Shown piece after piece: positions 25,453 through 33,882 of a stretch of 64,000 bases of DNA; positions within the stretch are counted from its first letter, which is position 1; every line of letters begins with the position of its first letter. The stretch covers positions 930,001 to 994,000 of the forward strand of contig NZ_JAICCF010000004.1 of NCBI RefSeq assembly GCF_019492185.1, given 5' to 3'. The position numbers were made by a program, and so were the translations under genes. Source of the DNA: Chitinophaga rhizophila. GTDB lineage: Bacteria > Bacteroidota > Bacteroidia > Chitinophagales > Chitinophagaceae. Below the pieces are notes generated by a model. The model made no database searches. It saw only the letters and a list, made by a program, of their open reading frames with translations, and was not told where the DNA came from.

Positions 25453-26178
25453 ATGGACCTGTTGAAACCCGGCATGGGATTGTTTGCCGTTACCTTCCTC
25501 CTGTTCCTCGTCTTTCTGGTCATCCTGTATGTGATGTATAAAAAGCTGACGCCTGCCGCCAATATAGCGGCTCTCGTCGTAGGCGGACTGGTAGTAGTAG
25601 GCACCGGCACGAACGGCGTGATACTGCTATTCACCTACTTTGCACTGGCAGTACAGGCTACTTCACACCATAAGGAACTGAAAAGCAGGCTTACTGTTGA
25701 CGGGCGTCACCCCCAGAAACGTGATGCCGCCCAGGTAATTGCCAATGGCGGTATTGTAGCTATAATGGCCGGCCTTGCCTGGTACGACAAGACAAATGCT
25801 GCCTTGTACCACCTCATGCTGGCTGCTGCACTAGCTGCTGCACTGGCAGATACCTGGTCTTCAGAACTGGGTATCATCTATGGGCGTCGTCACTATAACA
25901 TACTGACTTTTACAAAAGAAGAAAGAGGCCTGGACGGGGTAGTCAGCATAGAAGGTACCCTTATCGGCGCTGCGGGTGCCCTTATCATTGCCCTGATCTA
26001 TGCCGGTTTCACTCAACAAGCCATGATTGTGCTGGTCGCCGGCATATTCGGCAACCTGGCCGATTCTGTACTTGGCGCTACCCTGGAACGCAGACATATA
26101 ATCGGTAATAACACTGTGAACTTCCTGAATACGCTACTGGCAGCCCTTCTGGCGATGTTACTGCACTATTGCATATAA
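25453..26178 (+). CDS. DUF92/VTE6-like membrane protein (241 aa)
   Basis: Six or more membrane segments carry the DUF92 (TIGR00297) signatures: RDAAQVIANGG, LADTWSSELG, GLDGVVSIEGTLIGAAGA and GNLADSVLGATLE. In plants and cyanobacteria the relative VTE6 phosphorylates phytyl-phosphate with CTP. By analogy an isoprenoid or other prenyl-phosphate kinase is possible; the substrate in Bacteroidota has not been settled as far as I know. The gene starts 15 bases after DUF416 and is followed by a strong terminator, closing the run. Confidence 0.85.
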   Translation: MDLLKPGMGLFAVTFLLFLVFLVILYVMYKKLTPAANIAALVVGGLVVVGTGTNGVILLFTYFALAVQATSHHKELKSRLTVDGRHPQKRDAAQVIANGGIVAIMAGLAWYDKTNAALYHLMLAAALAAALADTWSSELGIIYGRRHYNILTFTKEERGLDGVVSIEGTLIGAAGALIIALIYAGFTQQAMIVLVAGIFGNLADSVLGATLERRHIIGNNTVNFLNTLLAALLAMLLHYCI

Positions 26179-26182
26179 ATTG

Positions 26183-26217
26183 ACGGGGATAAGACGCACT
26201 TTTATCCCCGTTTTTTC
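26183..26217 (+). terminator. Terminator after the DUF92 gene
   Basis: Perfect 10-base arms (26183-26192, 26202-26211), a 9-base loop and TTTTTT. It closes the SseB-DUF416-DUF92 run. Confidence 0.85.
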
Positions 26218-26261
26218 TTATATTCATTTCATTAGTAGCATCACTAAAACGATGAAATACC

Positions 26262-26837
26262 ATGCCCCGCGTTATTGAATATCATGATACTGTTATCTCC
26301 AGATTCCCGACAATACGTACGCCCCACCTGGAACTGATCCAGATTACCGAAGCGCACGCGGATGACCTCTTAAAGCTTTTCGGAGACCAGCAGGTCACCC
26401 GGTACTATAACCTCTCCCCATTTGAATGTACCAATGACTCTCATAAACTGATTGATCATTTCAGAAAACGCTTTGAAGCCGGTACCGCCATCCGTTGGGG
26501 GATACGCTTAAATGAAAGTAATGAGATCATCGGTACTGCCGGATTCAATAACTTTACCCGGAAGCACCGGGCCAATATCGGCTGTGAACTGCAACATGCT
26601 TACTGGAACAGGGGTATCACCACAGAAGCCATGCATGCGATCATCAGCTATGGCTTCCATGCATTGGATATCAACCGTATGGAGGCCGAAGTGATGGAAG
26701 GCAATGAACCATCTATCCACCTGCTGAACAAGATAGGATTCAAACAGGAAGGTACATTGCGGCAATGGATGTACTGGAATAACAAACATTATGACATGCT
26801 CATGTTCTCCCTTCTGCGTTCCGATGCACATGCCTGA
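26262..26837 (+). CDS. RimJ/RimL-type GNAT acetyltransferase (191 aa)
   Basis: Typical GNAT_3 layout: an N-terminal strand RTPHLELIQITEAHADDLLKLF, a WGIRL strand, GCELQHAYWNRGITTEAMHAIISYGF with the acetyl-CoA loop, and the RimJ/L end INRMEAEVMEGNEPSIHLLNKIGFKQEGTLRQ. This subfamily acetylates protein N-termini or amino-sugar-like small molecules; the target is not predictable. Cytosolic. It stands alone between a terminator and the convergent Omp85 gene. Confidence 0.88.
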   Translation: MPRVIEYHDTVISRFPTIRTPHLELIQITEAHADDLLKLFGDQQVTRYYNLSPFECTNDSHKLIDHFRKRFEAGTAIRWGIRLNESNEIIGTAGFNNFTRKHRANIGCELQHAYWNRGITTEAMHAIISYGFHALDINRMEAEVMEGNEPSIHLLNKIGFKQEGTLRQWMYWNNKHYDMLMFSLLRSDAHA

Positions 26838-26905
26838 GTTTTGTTCCCATATAGCCTGCTACACACGCAACGCCGGGCAATTTACGCTATCTGACCATGC
26901 TCCTG

Positions 26906-29470
26906 TCAGAACCTGAATCCTGCGGTAATATACGGCAGCGCGCCTTCTTCTGAGAAGCCGATGGCTGCCTGTATCAGGAACAGTTCCACCGGCACAATAT
27001 ACACACCGCCTCCATAACCGTCATGCCATCTGTGAGACCGCTCTCCTGGCATCCACACCCTACCCAGATCATTGAACCCAATCAGCCCGACAGTACCGGG
27101 TAACAGGTATGATGTGAAGTCAAACAACTTCAGCCGTAACTCAAAATTATGGTAAACCGCTGTCCTGCCTATAAATCGATTGGTATGAAAACCACGCAGT
27201 ATCTGTGTACCACCGATGGCCATCATCTGAAAATAAGCGGGATCTCCGATGGTAGTACCTGCTGCAAACCGGTTGGCCATGACCAACGTGGAATCGCCAA
27301 TCAACGGCACAAAAAAGCTGAAATCTGTAGTCACCCTACCATACCGCTTGTGATCACGGTTCGTCTGCTGCATACCTGTAAGTTCGGTATGCCAGTGAAT
27401 GCCTTTCCTGGGCATCATTCTACCCACCCGGGTATCTGCTTCAAACGCGGCTACAAGCCCGGCATACAGCCTGTCATCAAACACGCGGGCTGCAGGAAAC
27501 GCTGCATCATACTCACCCAGAAAACGGTGCTTGTTGTTCACAGCCCTGCTGGTGTAATACTGGGCCGCAATACCCCCACTAACCGTGAAGCCCTTTCCTA
27601 CGCTCCTGTACAGCCTCACATCGCCGTTTACCAGGTCATACCGGTTACGGTAATACGCAATTTCCTTATCATCATTCACAAAGACTGATTCATTACCCAG
27701 GCCAAAGAAGTTACTCAGGTTCTGCGGACCGCGTGACAGTATACTGATGCGCAGGTCATTTTTGCCAATCAGTTGCTTATAATCAGCAAGATACTGCAAC
27801 AGAAAGGCTTCCCGGCCCGTTACATAACTCAGTATTAACTGGTGCTGCTGGGCATAGGGCGTCTTACGGAAGCCCTGCTTTTCAAGCATAGTATTGACAC
27901 GCAGCATGAAGCCCTGATCCGGATTATACTGAATAGAAGGCAATGGTCCAAAGCGATCAAACATAAAGGCGCGCCTGTTGTAAGTATTGACCAGGGAATC
28001 AGTATCTGTTCTGATCTTTGCACTGCCTCGGGGCGGGATCCTGTTATCCTGGTCCGAGCGGTCATATATGTACAGCCTGCCTTTGCCTGGCACATCCCTA
28101 CCTACAATAAAGCTGTCCACACCATCCCCTCCTATCATCCTTATCCGGATTGGTGAAGCGGCTGCCCCGGATACGGCAAAGACATCACGCCCGTCCATCC
28201 CATATAGCCGTACCTCTTTAGTCACGGCAGGATCAAAGTCACGCTGGTATATAACCCCATCCAGTGTACCTTCCTTCTTCATCTTACTAATGGTAACAGT
28301 AACATGCCCATCCGGCAAACGCCGGATATCAAAATACTCGTGTTTATCTGATGCCGGCACATCTGTATAGATAGATAGGAACTGGTAATAACTGATGGCC
28401 TCCTTTTCCAGCTCGTTCCTTCGGGCAATGAATGCGCGGATGATCTTTTCTCCGGATAACCGGAAGATAGTATCAGGCATAAGGCTGACAGACTGACGGA
28501 TCAGACTGTCGGTCAAAGTAGCCTGCACATACTGTATCTGCTCCCGCCAGTCTGCCTCACTGAGGCTGTTCAGGAAGTAACGGTCAAAGAATCGGGCATT
28601 GTAATTAAAGCCTTTGATATCGCGTATATGCTCGTGATAACCCTGGAATTTAGACTTCAGCCACTGATGTGAGATAATCCAGGGAAACAGTCCGGTGGTG
28701 TTGTAATACACCTGATCCCTGTCACGGGGCACGGGTGTATACTCTATCCGTTTATCCTGCTTTACACGTTCCCATCGCCACTGATCCTCATGCCTGTCCC
28801 AGTCACCCAGCAGCATGTCCAGCAAACGGGCCCTCAATACTATCCGCTGATCTACATGCGCGTCGTTATCCTCTTCCAGTTTATGCTGTGTCTTTTCGGT
28901 ATTATCAGTACGGACAGCCTCTACAGGCTCGCGCTCTTCAAAAAGGAATACGGCATTGGCAAAGTCTTTCCGGTATTCTCCTAATGCGGGATCATCAGGT
29001 ACATATACAATGCGGGGGTTAGCATGGGGAATACCCAGGGCTGCTGCCAGGGGAGGCACTGTCAGCGATGAGTAAGGATGTGCGGTAACTACCTGGTCCT
29101 GGAGGATGTCTCTGGCAATAGTAGCCCGTAGATTAGGAGGTAAGCCCCGCTCAGGGTATTTCTGCAGGGTACGCAACACCCATTCTTTGCCGGCCTTATC
29201 TTTCAGCCGTAATGACTTGGTTTGCAGGCCTCCGCCTTGTTGTTCTATGACCAGGCCGCCTTTTTCTTTATCAAGATAAAAGACTTCCATTCTGACTGGT
29301 GCAGCCCATAATTTACGATAGCTTTCGCCGAACAATGTACGGTGAAAACGGCCTACGCTGTCATAGGCTGGTGCAATGGCGATGGTAATACTGTCAGCTG
29401 CGGGCGTTTGTGCCTGCACCGTGGACATAGCAAATAGCACCAGGAAGGCGAATAATATATGGAGGCGCAT
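26906..29470 (-). CDS. Omp85/BamA-type outer membrane barrel with an unusual N-terminal domain (854 aa)
   Basis: A signal peptide (MRLHILFAFLVLFAMSTVQA) is followed by about 450 residues of soluble sequence and a C-terminal 16-stranded-type barrel. The barrel shows the Omp85 signature GGTQILRGFHTNRFIGRTAVYHN and ends in Phe (TAGFRF). POTRA repeats are not evident. The N-terminal part has a strand pair, LQTKSLRLKDKAGKEWVLRTLQK, and later LLGDWDRHEDQWRW (about 222-231) and PVPRDRDQVY. The order resembles kinase-fold active sites of the HipA/Fam20 type (catalytic D-R-H-x-x-N/Q, then a metal Asp). I infer a possible kinase-like periplasmic domain on an outer membrane barrel. The ATG at 29470 begins the signal peptide. 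Confidence 0.8.
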   Translation of the reverse strand: MRLHILFAFLVLFAMSTVQAQTPAADSITIAIAPAYDSVGRFHRTLFGESYRKLWAAPVRMEVFYLDKEKGGLVIEQQGGGLQTKSLRLKDKAGKEWVLRTLQKYPERGLPPNLRATIARDILQDQVVTAHPYSSLTVPPLAAALGIPHANPRIVYVPDDPALGEYRKDFANAVFLFEEREPVEAVRTDNTEKTQHKLEEDNDAHVDQRIVLRARLLDMLLGDWDRHEDQWRWERVKQDKRIEYTPVPRDRDQVYYNTTGLFPWIISHQWLKSKFQGYHEHIRDIKGFNYNARFFDRYFLNSLSEADWREQIQYVQATLTDSLIRQSVSLMPDTIFRLSGEKIIRAFIARRNELEKEAISYYQFLSIYTDVPASDKHEYFDIRRLPDGHVTVTISKMKKEGTLDGVIYQRDFDPAVTKEVRLYGMDGRDVFAVSGAAASPIRIRMIGGDGVDSFIVGRDVPGKGRLYIYDRSDQDNRIPPRGSAKIRTDTDSLVNTYNRRAFMFDRFGPLPSIQYNPDQGFMLRVNTMLEKQGFRKTPYAQQHQLILSYVTGREAFLLQYLADYKQLIGKNDLRISILSRGPQNLSNFFGLGNESVFVNDDKEIAYYRNRYDLVNGDVRLYRSVGKGFTVSGGIAAQYYTSRAVNNKHRFLGEYDAAFPAARVFDDRLYAGLVAAFEADTRVGRMMPRKGIHWHTELTGMQQTNRDHKRYGRVTTDFSFFVPLIGDSTLVMANRFAAGTTIGDPAYFQMMAIGGTQILRGFHTNRFIGRTAVYHNFELRLKLFDFTSYLLPGTVGLIGFNDLGRVWMPGERSHRWHDGYGGGVYIVPVELFLIQAAIGFSEEGALPYITAGFRF

Positions 29471-29586
29471 GGAGTTATTTTGAAAATCAGGCATAATAAA
29501 GATACAGTGTTCCATTGACCCAAACAGGCATAAGGGAACGAATGTTTTTGCGGGCAGGCTTCACTTTGTGATGATAACCGCTGATA

Positions 29587-29630
29587 CAAACGAAAATGCT
29601 GCAGGCGGCCATTTGCCATCTGCAGCATTT
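29587..29630 (-). terminator. Terminator of the acid phosphatase-like gene
   Basis: 11-base perfect arms (29594-29604, 29620-29630) with an inner GGC/GCC pairing form a long hairpin. On the minus strand it is followed by TTTTCGTTTGT. Confidence 0.7.
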
Positions 29631-29645
29631 ATCAAGGAGGAGTGC

Positions 29646-30626
29646 TTATTTTTTTATAGCCGTTTTGTACAGCATTTTGCCTTCGTGATTGATCACCTGC
29701 ACATTAATCTCCTCACTATTTATAGAGAAGTACATAAATCCATAATCTGCCGCCTGGAATTTGCTGTAGGAAAGTCCATCTTTAACCGGGGTAACTTCCG
29801 ATCCTGCTCCCGATATCAGATGATGCGTATAACCATTGGTTTTGAGATGCTGCATGGAATGATCATGGCCGGCAAGGTATACATCTACCTTCTGCTTTTC
29901 AAGCGTTTCTTCCAGGGCTTTTCTGATACGAAGGGTATCATAATTGGTGGTTCTCGGGCCAGCAGTATACATAGGGTGATGGCCTACCACAATTTTCCAT
30001 TTTACCTCCGGACCAGCATCTGCCAACGTTTTGTTGATCCATTCCAGCTGTTTTTCAGGTTGCTGTCCGGCTACATGAGGCCCATATTCCGGGTTATCAT
30101 AAAATTCAGGGATCATGGGGTTGGTATCAATAAAAAGAAATAACACCTTACCCTGTTTTCCAATAGATACTTCCTTTGAATAATACCTGGCAGGCATCTT
30201 CCAGCGGCGGCTTATCTTACTGTAACGTACCTGCGCGTCAGGGTCTGATTTGTAGTCATGATTCCCGAGTATAGGGTACCAGTCCCATTGCAGAGAGAAG
30301 TCAGTATATACGTTTTCAAACGAGTAGTGAAACAGCGGGTCATGTTCACTGATAACACCGGAAGGATAAAAGTTATCGCCGGTGGAGATAATGAACTGAT
30401 TAGGGTGTTTGGTTGCCCAGTCGCCCATCTGACGGGCTACCTGTACCTGATGGTCAGCACCATTGCGTCCCCAGTCGCCGATAGCCAGAAAGTTTAAGGG
30501 GTAATCTTTTTCAGCGAGATCTCCGAATACATCTGTGGTATCTTCGCTATACGCAGGCAATGCAGCAAGCATTGTGCTACCCATTAATCCGAGTGCAGTC
30601 TGCCTGAAAAATGTCCTTCTCTTCAT
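29646..30626 (-). CDS. Tat-exported purple acid phosphatase-like metallophosphoesterase (326 aa)
   Basis: MKRRTFFRQTALGLMGSTML is a twin-arginine signal. The mature part has the metallophosphatase set in the order of tartrate-resistant acid phosphatases: AIGDWGRNG (Asp), STGDNFYPSG (GDN), LGNHDYKSD, VVGHHPMYT (GHH) and LAGHDHSMQ (GHDH). In this family a Tyr in the GDNFY motif binds ferric iron. The enzyme would hydrolyse phosphate esters in the periplasm. The ATG at 30626 begins the Tat signal; the frame opens at 30635 too. A leader promoter is not obvious; a TACATTTG on the minus strand at 30942-30949 is far upstream. Confidence 0.88.
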   Translation of the reverse strand: MKRRTFFRQTALGLMGSTMLAALPAYSEDTTDVFGDLAEKDYPLNFLAIGDWGRNGADHQVQVARQMGDWATKHPNQFIISTGDNFYPSGVISEHDPLFHYSFENVYTDFSLQWDWYPILGNHDYKSDPDAQVRYSKISRRWKMPARYYSKEVSIGKQGKVLFLFIDTNPMIPEFYDNPEYGPHVAGQQPEKQLEWINKTLADAGPEVKWKIVVGHHPMYTAGPRTTNYDTLRIRKALEETLEKQKVDVYLAGHDHSMQHLKTNGYTHHLISGAGSEVTPVKDGLSYSKFQAADYGFMYFSINSEEINVQVINHEGKMLYKTAIKK

Positions 30627-31063
30627 ACTAAACATTCATTTTAATAACCTACTCCGGTGTAGTGTGTACCAGCTTTTGACTGTTTTTTTGCTGCGAATCA
30701 GACATAAGGCACAGTTAACGTCATCGCATATACTATTTCCAGCTGCTAAGTGGCGATCAGACATTTTTTAGTTTATAACTGAAGCAGTTTGCCTGGAGCA
30801 TTACGAGATAACTGCGCCAGGCGCTACAGAGGGATCATTACATATCAATAGTGTTCACTGCATTCAATTCGCTGTTCCTTTCCCGCATACATAGATTTAA
30901 CCACTCATAGCTGGCACATCAAACAGGAGCTGTAAAGAGGGCAAATGTAAAAAAAGACAGCAAGCTTGTGTATTAAGGTAATATTACTTCTTACCGGCCA
31001 GCCGCGACCCGGTCTGTCCCTTTTTTGTAGTCTGCTGATCTTCGATACGATCGGTCCACTAAT
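30627..31063. other. Divergent spacer
   Basis: No gene seen. It holds one exact minus-strand -7 box (30942-30949, TACATTTG) without a matching -33 box at normal spacing. The long palindrome at 31064-31122 closes the spacer. Confidence 0.35.
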
Positions 31064-31122
31064 AGTACATATCTAGGGCACTTGTATATCCCGGGGATAT
31101 TGAGGTGACCTTGAAATGTACT
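31064..31122. repeat. 59-bp imperfect palindrome, related to the one at 57400
   Basis: 29-base arms around a central G; about 22 of 29 arm positions pair, including AGTACAT at the ends and ATATCCC at the centre. The core ATATCCCGGGGATATT and a following GTGACCT are shared with the 67-bp palindrome at 57400-57466, which indicates one element family. Confidence 0.75.
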
Positions 31123-31200
31123 GTTAATGTACCGTTAGTGTAAATACCACAGCAGTATCATGCAGTAACTTAGTGACTGTAACATTTAAAATTGGCATTT

Positions 31201-31740
31201 ATGGCTATTGTGAAAGATAATATCCTCCTGCAGCTGGTGAGAGGTTCGATTGGCAGGCTGGTAACGATTTACGAGCGGAACGGTCAGATTATCATGGCCA
31301 AAAAACGCGTACCATCGAATGTAAAGCCCACTGCCAGGCAGTTAGAGGCCCGCTATAAAATGAAGGTAGCGGCAGCCTGTGCACAGCGGCTACTGGCAGA
31401 TCCTGCGGTGAAGGCGTATTACGCCTCTCTGGCGGGACCCGGACAGAACGCTTATAACATGGCTGTGAAAGATGCCTATCATTCTCCGGAGATCCAGCAA
31501 ATCCGGTTGGAAGAGAACGAGGTGGTGGTAACAGCGAAGGACCAGTTCCGCGTGGCGGAAGTAACTGTGCAGGTGACGGATGCGGAAGGTAACACCATCG
31601 AGAGCGGATCAGCAAGCGCAAGCCGTAACGGAGTAGACTGGCGGTATCAGGTGATGGCGCTGCCCAAGGGCGGAAAGATCATTGTGATAGCGGAAGATCT
31701 GCCGGGGAAAAAGACTGTCAGGGAAGTCACGATTACATAG
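31201..31740 (+). CDS. Hypothetical protein with beta-rich C-terminal domain (179 aa)
   Basis: No family recognised. Residues 1 to 35 are a beta hairpin (DNILLQLVRGSIGRLVTIYERNG) followed by basic residues (AKKRVPSNVKPTARQLEARYKM), then a helical middle with AxxYxxxxGPGQNAYNMAVKDAY. The C-terminus, VTVQVTDAEGNTIESGSASASRNGVDWRYQV, looks like a small Ig-like or fibronectin-like beta sandwich. There is no signal peptide, so a cytosolic or phage-like structural role is possible. The ATG at 31201 is preferred over a TTG at 31192. It lies 78 bases after the long palindrome. I have seen similar orphan proteins in Chitinophaga-like genomes but know of no function. Confidence 0.6.
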   Translation: MAIVKDNILLQLVRGSIGRLVTIYERNGQIIMAKKRVPSNVKPTARQLEARYKMKVAAACAQRLLADPAVKAYYASLAGPGQNAYNMAVKDAYHSPEIQQIRLEENEVVVTAKDQFRVAEVTVQVTDAEGNTIESGSASASRNGVDWRYQVMALPKGGKIIVIAEDLPGKKTVREVTIT

Positions 31741-31871
31741 CTGGTGATATGAGCGTCCGTTTAAATGTAACTACAGCATATCCCTATCGGCACACTTCCC
31801 CCAAAAATTCAAGTTCATCTTACTTACCTGCACGGCTCTACGGATGAGCTGCCGGCGGGACAAATTTGCTA

Positions 31872-31906
31872 TAAACAAAAAAGGATTACATTGCTGTAAT
31901 CCTTTT
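31872..31906 (-). terminator. Terminator of tRNA-Cys
   Basis: Perfect 12-base arms (31879-31890 and 31895-31906) with a 4-base loop, followed on the minus strand by TTTTGTTTA. It begins right after the tRNA 3' end. Confidence 0.85.
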
Positions 31907-31907
31907 G

Positions 31908-31978
31908 AGGTTTCGAGCGGATTCGAACCGCTGTAGGAGCTTTTGCAGAGCTCAGCCTAGCCACTCGGCCACGAAACC
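31908..31978 (-). tRNA. tRNA-Cys (anticodon GCA)
   Basis: The 71-base sequence gives a full cloverleaf: acceptor GGTTTCG with CGAAACC, discriminator T (as in other Cys tRNAs), D arm GCCGAGTGGCTAGGC, anticodon stem GAGCT/AGCTC with loop CTGCAAA, and T arm AGCGG/CCGCT. The anticodon is GCA. CCA is not encoded. A consensus promoter lies upstream and a strong hairpin directly downstream, so it is a single-gene transcript. Confidence 0.95.
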
Positions 31979-32023
31979 CTTTGTGTTTGTTTTTTTTCGT
32001 GTCCCATTCATTTGATGGGATTG

Positions 32024-32054
32024 CAAAAGTAGTAAATTTTAGATATTTGCCAAA
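32024..32054 (-). promoter_or_regulatory. Consensus promoter of tRNA-Cys
   Basis: Minus strand: TTTG (32051-32054), 19-base spacer, TACTTTTG (32024-32031). Both boxes match the Bacteroidota consensus. Confidence 0.75.
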
Positions 32055-32081
32055 TATATTTTAAAAAAATATCAAAATAAG

Positions 32082-32957
32082 ATGAATACACGTATCGCAG
32101 AATCTGAACTGATACTGAACAGCCGGGGGGCTGTGTACCACCTGGATCTTAAGCCTGATGAGCTTTCTGACACGATCATCACCGTCGGAGATCCGGACCG
32201 CGTACCTGAAGTTAGCAAACATTTCGATACCATAGAAGTAAAACGTCAGCACCGGGAATTTGTAAGCCATACCGGCTTTATCGGTAAAAAAAGACTGACA
32301 GTCGTATCGACAGGTATTGGAACAGACAATATTGACATTGTGCTGAATGAACTGGATGCGCTGGCGAATATTGATTTTACGACCCGCATGGTGAAAGCGG
32401 ACCTGACCCGGCTCCAGATTATCCGTTTGGGTACTTCAGGTGCATTGCAGGGAAATGTCCCTGTGGATAGTTATGTGGTATCTTCTCATGGCGTCGGACT
32501 GGACAACCTGCTGCCCTGGTACGAGTTTGAAAACACGCCGGAAGAGCAATCGCTCCTGGAAGCATTTCATCAGCAGGTGGCCCTTCGCCCGGGTAGTGCA
32601 AATCCTTATCTGATCAGTGCCTCCTCTGAACTGGCAGGGAAATTCACTGACGGATACATCAGTGGTATCACAGTAACCTGCCCCGGCTTCTATGCTCCGC
32701 AGGGCCGTGCTTTGAGAGGTCCGCTCTCCCATCCACAGTTACTGGAACACCTGACTGCCTTCAAACATGGCCATCACTATATCTCTAACTTCGAGATGGA
32801 AACCGCAGGCATCTATGGCCTGGGCCGTGTGCTGGGGCATGACTGCCTGTCTATCAGCGCGATAGTGGCAAACAGGATTGGTCAGGAGTTCACGAAGGAC
32901 GGCGCAGCAGCAGTAGCAGGGCTGATTAAAAAGTCACTGGACATTATCAGCAGGTAA
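32082..32957 (+). CDS. Nucleoside phosphorylase (uridine phosphorylase-like, 291 aa)
   Basis: The PNP/UDP family 1 motifs are all present: IITVGDPDRV (phosphate loop), VVSTGIGTDNIDIVLNEL, IIRLGTSGALQ, and the ribose-binding NFEMETAGIYGLGRVLGH with its catalytic Glu-Met-Glu. SISAIVANR replaces the more usual Arg-rich end. The enzyme cleaves nucleosides with phosphate to base plus ribose-1-phosphate in the cytosol. Uridine is the best guess because of length and layout, purine nucleosides remain possible. It diverges from tRNA-Cys; a near-consensus TATATTTT lies upstream. An 85-bp hairpin separates it from dapF. Confidence 0.85.
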   Translation: MNTRIAESELILNSRGAVYHLDLKPDELSDTIITVGDPDRVPEVSKHFDTIEVKRQHREFVSHTGFIGKKRLTVVSTGIGTDNIDIVLNELDALANIDFTTRMVKADLTRLQIIRLGTSGALQGNVPVDSYVVSSHGVGLDNLLPWYEFENTPEEQSLLEAFHQQVALRPGSANPYLISASSELAGKFTDGYISGITVTCPGFYAPQGRALRGPLSHPQLLEHLTAFKHGHHYISNFEMETAGIYGLGRVLGHDCLSISAIVANRIGQEFTKDGAAAVAGLIKKSLDIISR

Positions 32958-32965
32958 TAAATAGC

Positions 32966-33050
32966 AATTAAGAATGAGGCATCAGGCGTTGGTAAGACCC
33001 CGAAAGCGAGGTGTAACCAACTCCTGATTCCCCATTACAAATTCTTAATT
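32966..33050. repeat. 85-bp imperfect inverted repeat between the phosphorylase gene and dapF
   Basis: The outer 10 bases pair exactly (32966-32975 with 33041-33050), further paired blocks include ATCAGG/CCTGAT and GTTGGT/ACCAAC, and the apex is a short CG stem with an AAAG loop. It has no T-run. Whether it is an extragenic palindrome or a 3' stability hairpin cannot be told. Confidence 0.65.
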
Positions 33051-33055
33051 TTTCT

Positions 33056-33063
33056 TACATTTG
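33056..33063 (+). promoter_or_regulatory. -7 element immediately before dapF
   Basis: TACATTTG, exact TAnnTTTG, ends 6 bases before the dapF ATG at 33070. The predicted start site falls at or next to the ATG, suggesting a leaderless or near-leaderless mRNA. Confidence 0.5.
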
Positions 33064-33069
33064 TTATCT

Positions 33070-33855
33070 ATGTCAGACATTCATTTCTACAAATATCAGG
33101 GTACGGGCAACGACTTCGTCATCATGGATAACCGGGACGGCCAATACAATTTCCTTACAGAAGAACAGGTACATTTTCTTTGCGACAGACGTTTCGGTAT
33201 CGGAGCGGATGGACTAATGCTGTTAAACAAGCAGGAAGGATACGACTTCGGTATGAAATACTACAACGCAGATGGACGCGAAAGCAGCATGTGCGGTAAT
33301 GGTGGACGTTGTCTGGTAGCCTTTGCCCGTAAGATGGGACTGACTAATGAGCAACTGACATTCCTGGCTGTGGATGGCCCGCATGAAGCAACGCTGACAG
33401 GTGATGACTGGGTCAACCTGAAAATGCAGGACGTAAACGGCGTGGAGATTGGTTCACTGCACTCCTATCTGAATACTGGTTCCCCACACTTTGTGCGGTT
33501 TGTAGAAGATGTAAAAGCGATTGACGTATATAACGAAGGAAAGCAGATTCGCTATAACGACCGTTTTGCAAAAGAAGGCACCAACGTAAACTTCGTACAA
33601 TCTCTCGAAAAAGGCATCTTCGTGCGTACCTATGAACGCGGCGTGGAAGATGAGACTTACTCCTGCGGTACTGGCGTAACGGCTGCAGCACTGATGACTG
33701 CAGGCCCTGAACAGAAGGAATATATTGTGCCTGTACAGACGCTGGGTGGTAAACTGGAAGTGCGATTTACCCGTACTGGAGAAAGATCCTATAACAATAT
33801 CTGGCTTTGCGGCCCGGCCACCCTCGTATTCCAGGGAAATATCACATTACCATAA
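33070..33855 (+). CDS. dapF: Diaminopimelate epimerase (261 aa)
   Basis: Interconverts LL- and meso-diaminopimelate in lysine and peptidoglycan synthesis, in the cytosol. The two-cysteine active site is intact: Cys75 in SMCGNGGRC and Cys199 in YSCGTGVTA. The substrate loops YQGTGNDF (near residue 10) and NADGRES are also conserved. Length is normal. I prefer the ATG at 33070 to a TTG at 33061 because the first strand (DIHFYKYQGTGNDF) starts right after it and the TTG lies inside the -7 box. corA follows after 27 bases. Confidence 0.97.
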   Translation: MSDIHFYKYQGTGNDFVIMDNRDGQYNFLTEEQVHFLCDRRFGIGADGLMLLNKQEGYDFGMKYYNADGRESSMCGNGGRCLVAFARKMGLTNEQLTFLAVDGPHEATLTGDDWVNLKMQDVNGVEIGSLHSYLNTGSPHFVRFVEDVKAIDVYNEGKQIRYNDRFAKEGTNVNFVQSLEKGIFVRTYERGVEDETYSCGTGVTAAALMTAGPEQKEYIVPVQTLGGKLEVRFTRTGERSYNNIWLCGPATLVFQGNITLP

Positions 33856-33867
33856 CTTTAATTGTTC

Positions 33868-33875
33868 TACCTTTG
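33868..33875 (+). promoter_or_regulatory. -7 element immediately before corA
   Basis: TACCTTTG, exact TAnnTTTG, ends 7 bases before the ATG at 33883. As with dapF, the start site would be near the ATG. Confidence 0.45.
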
Positions 33876-33882
33876 CGCCCGG

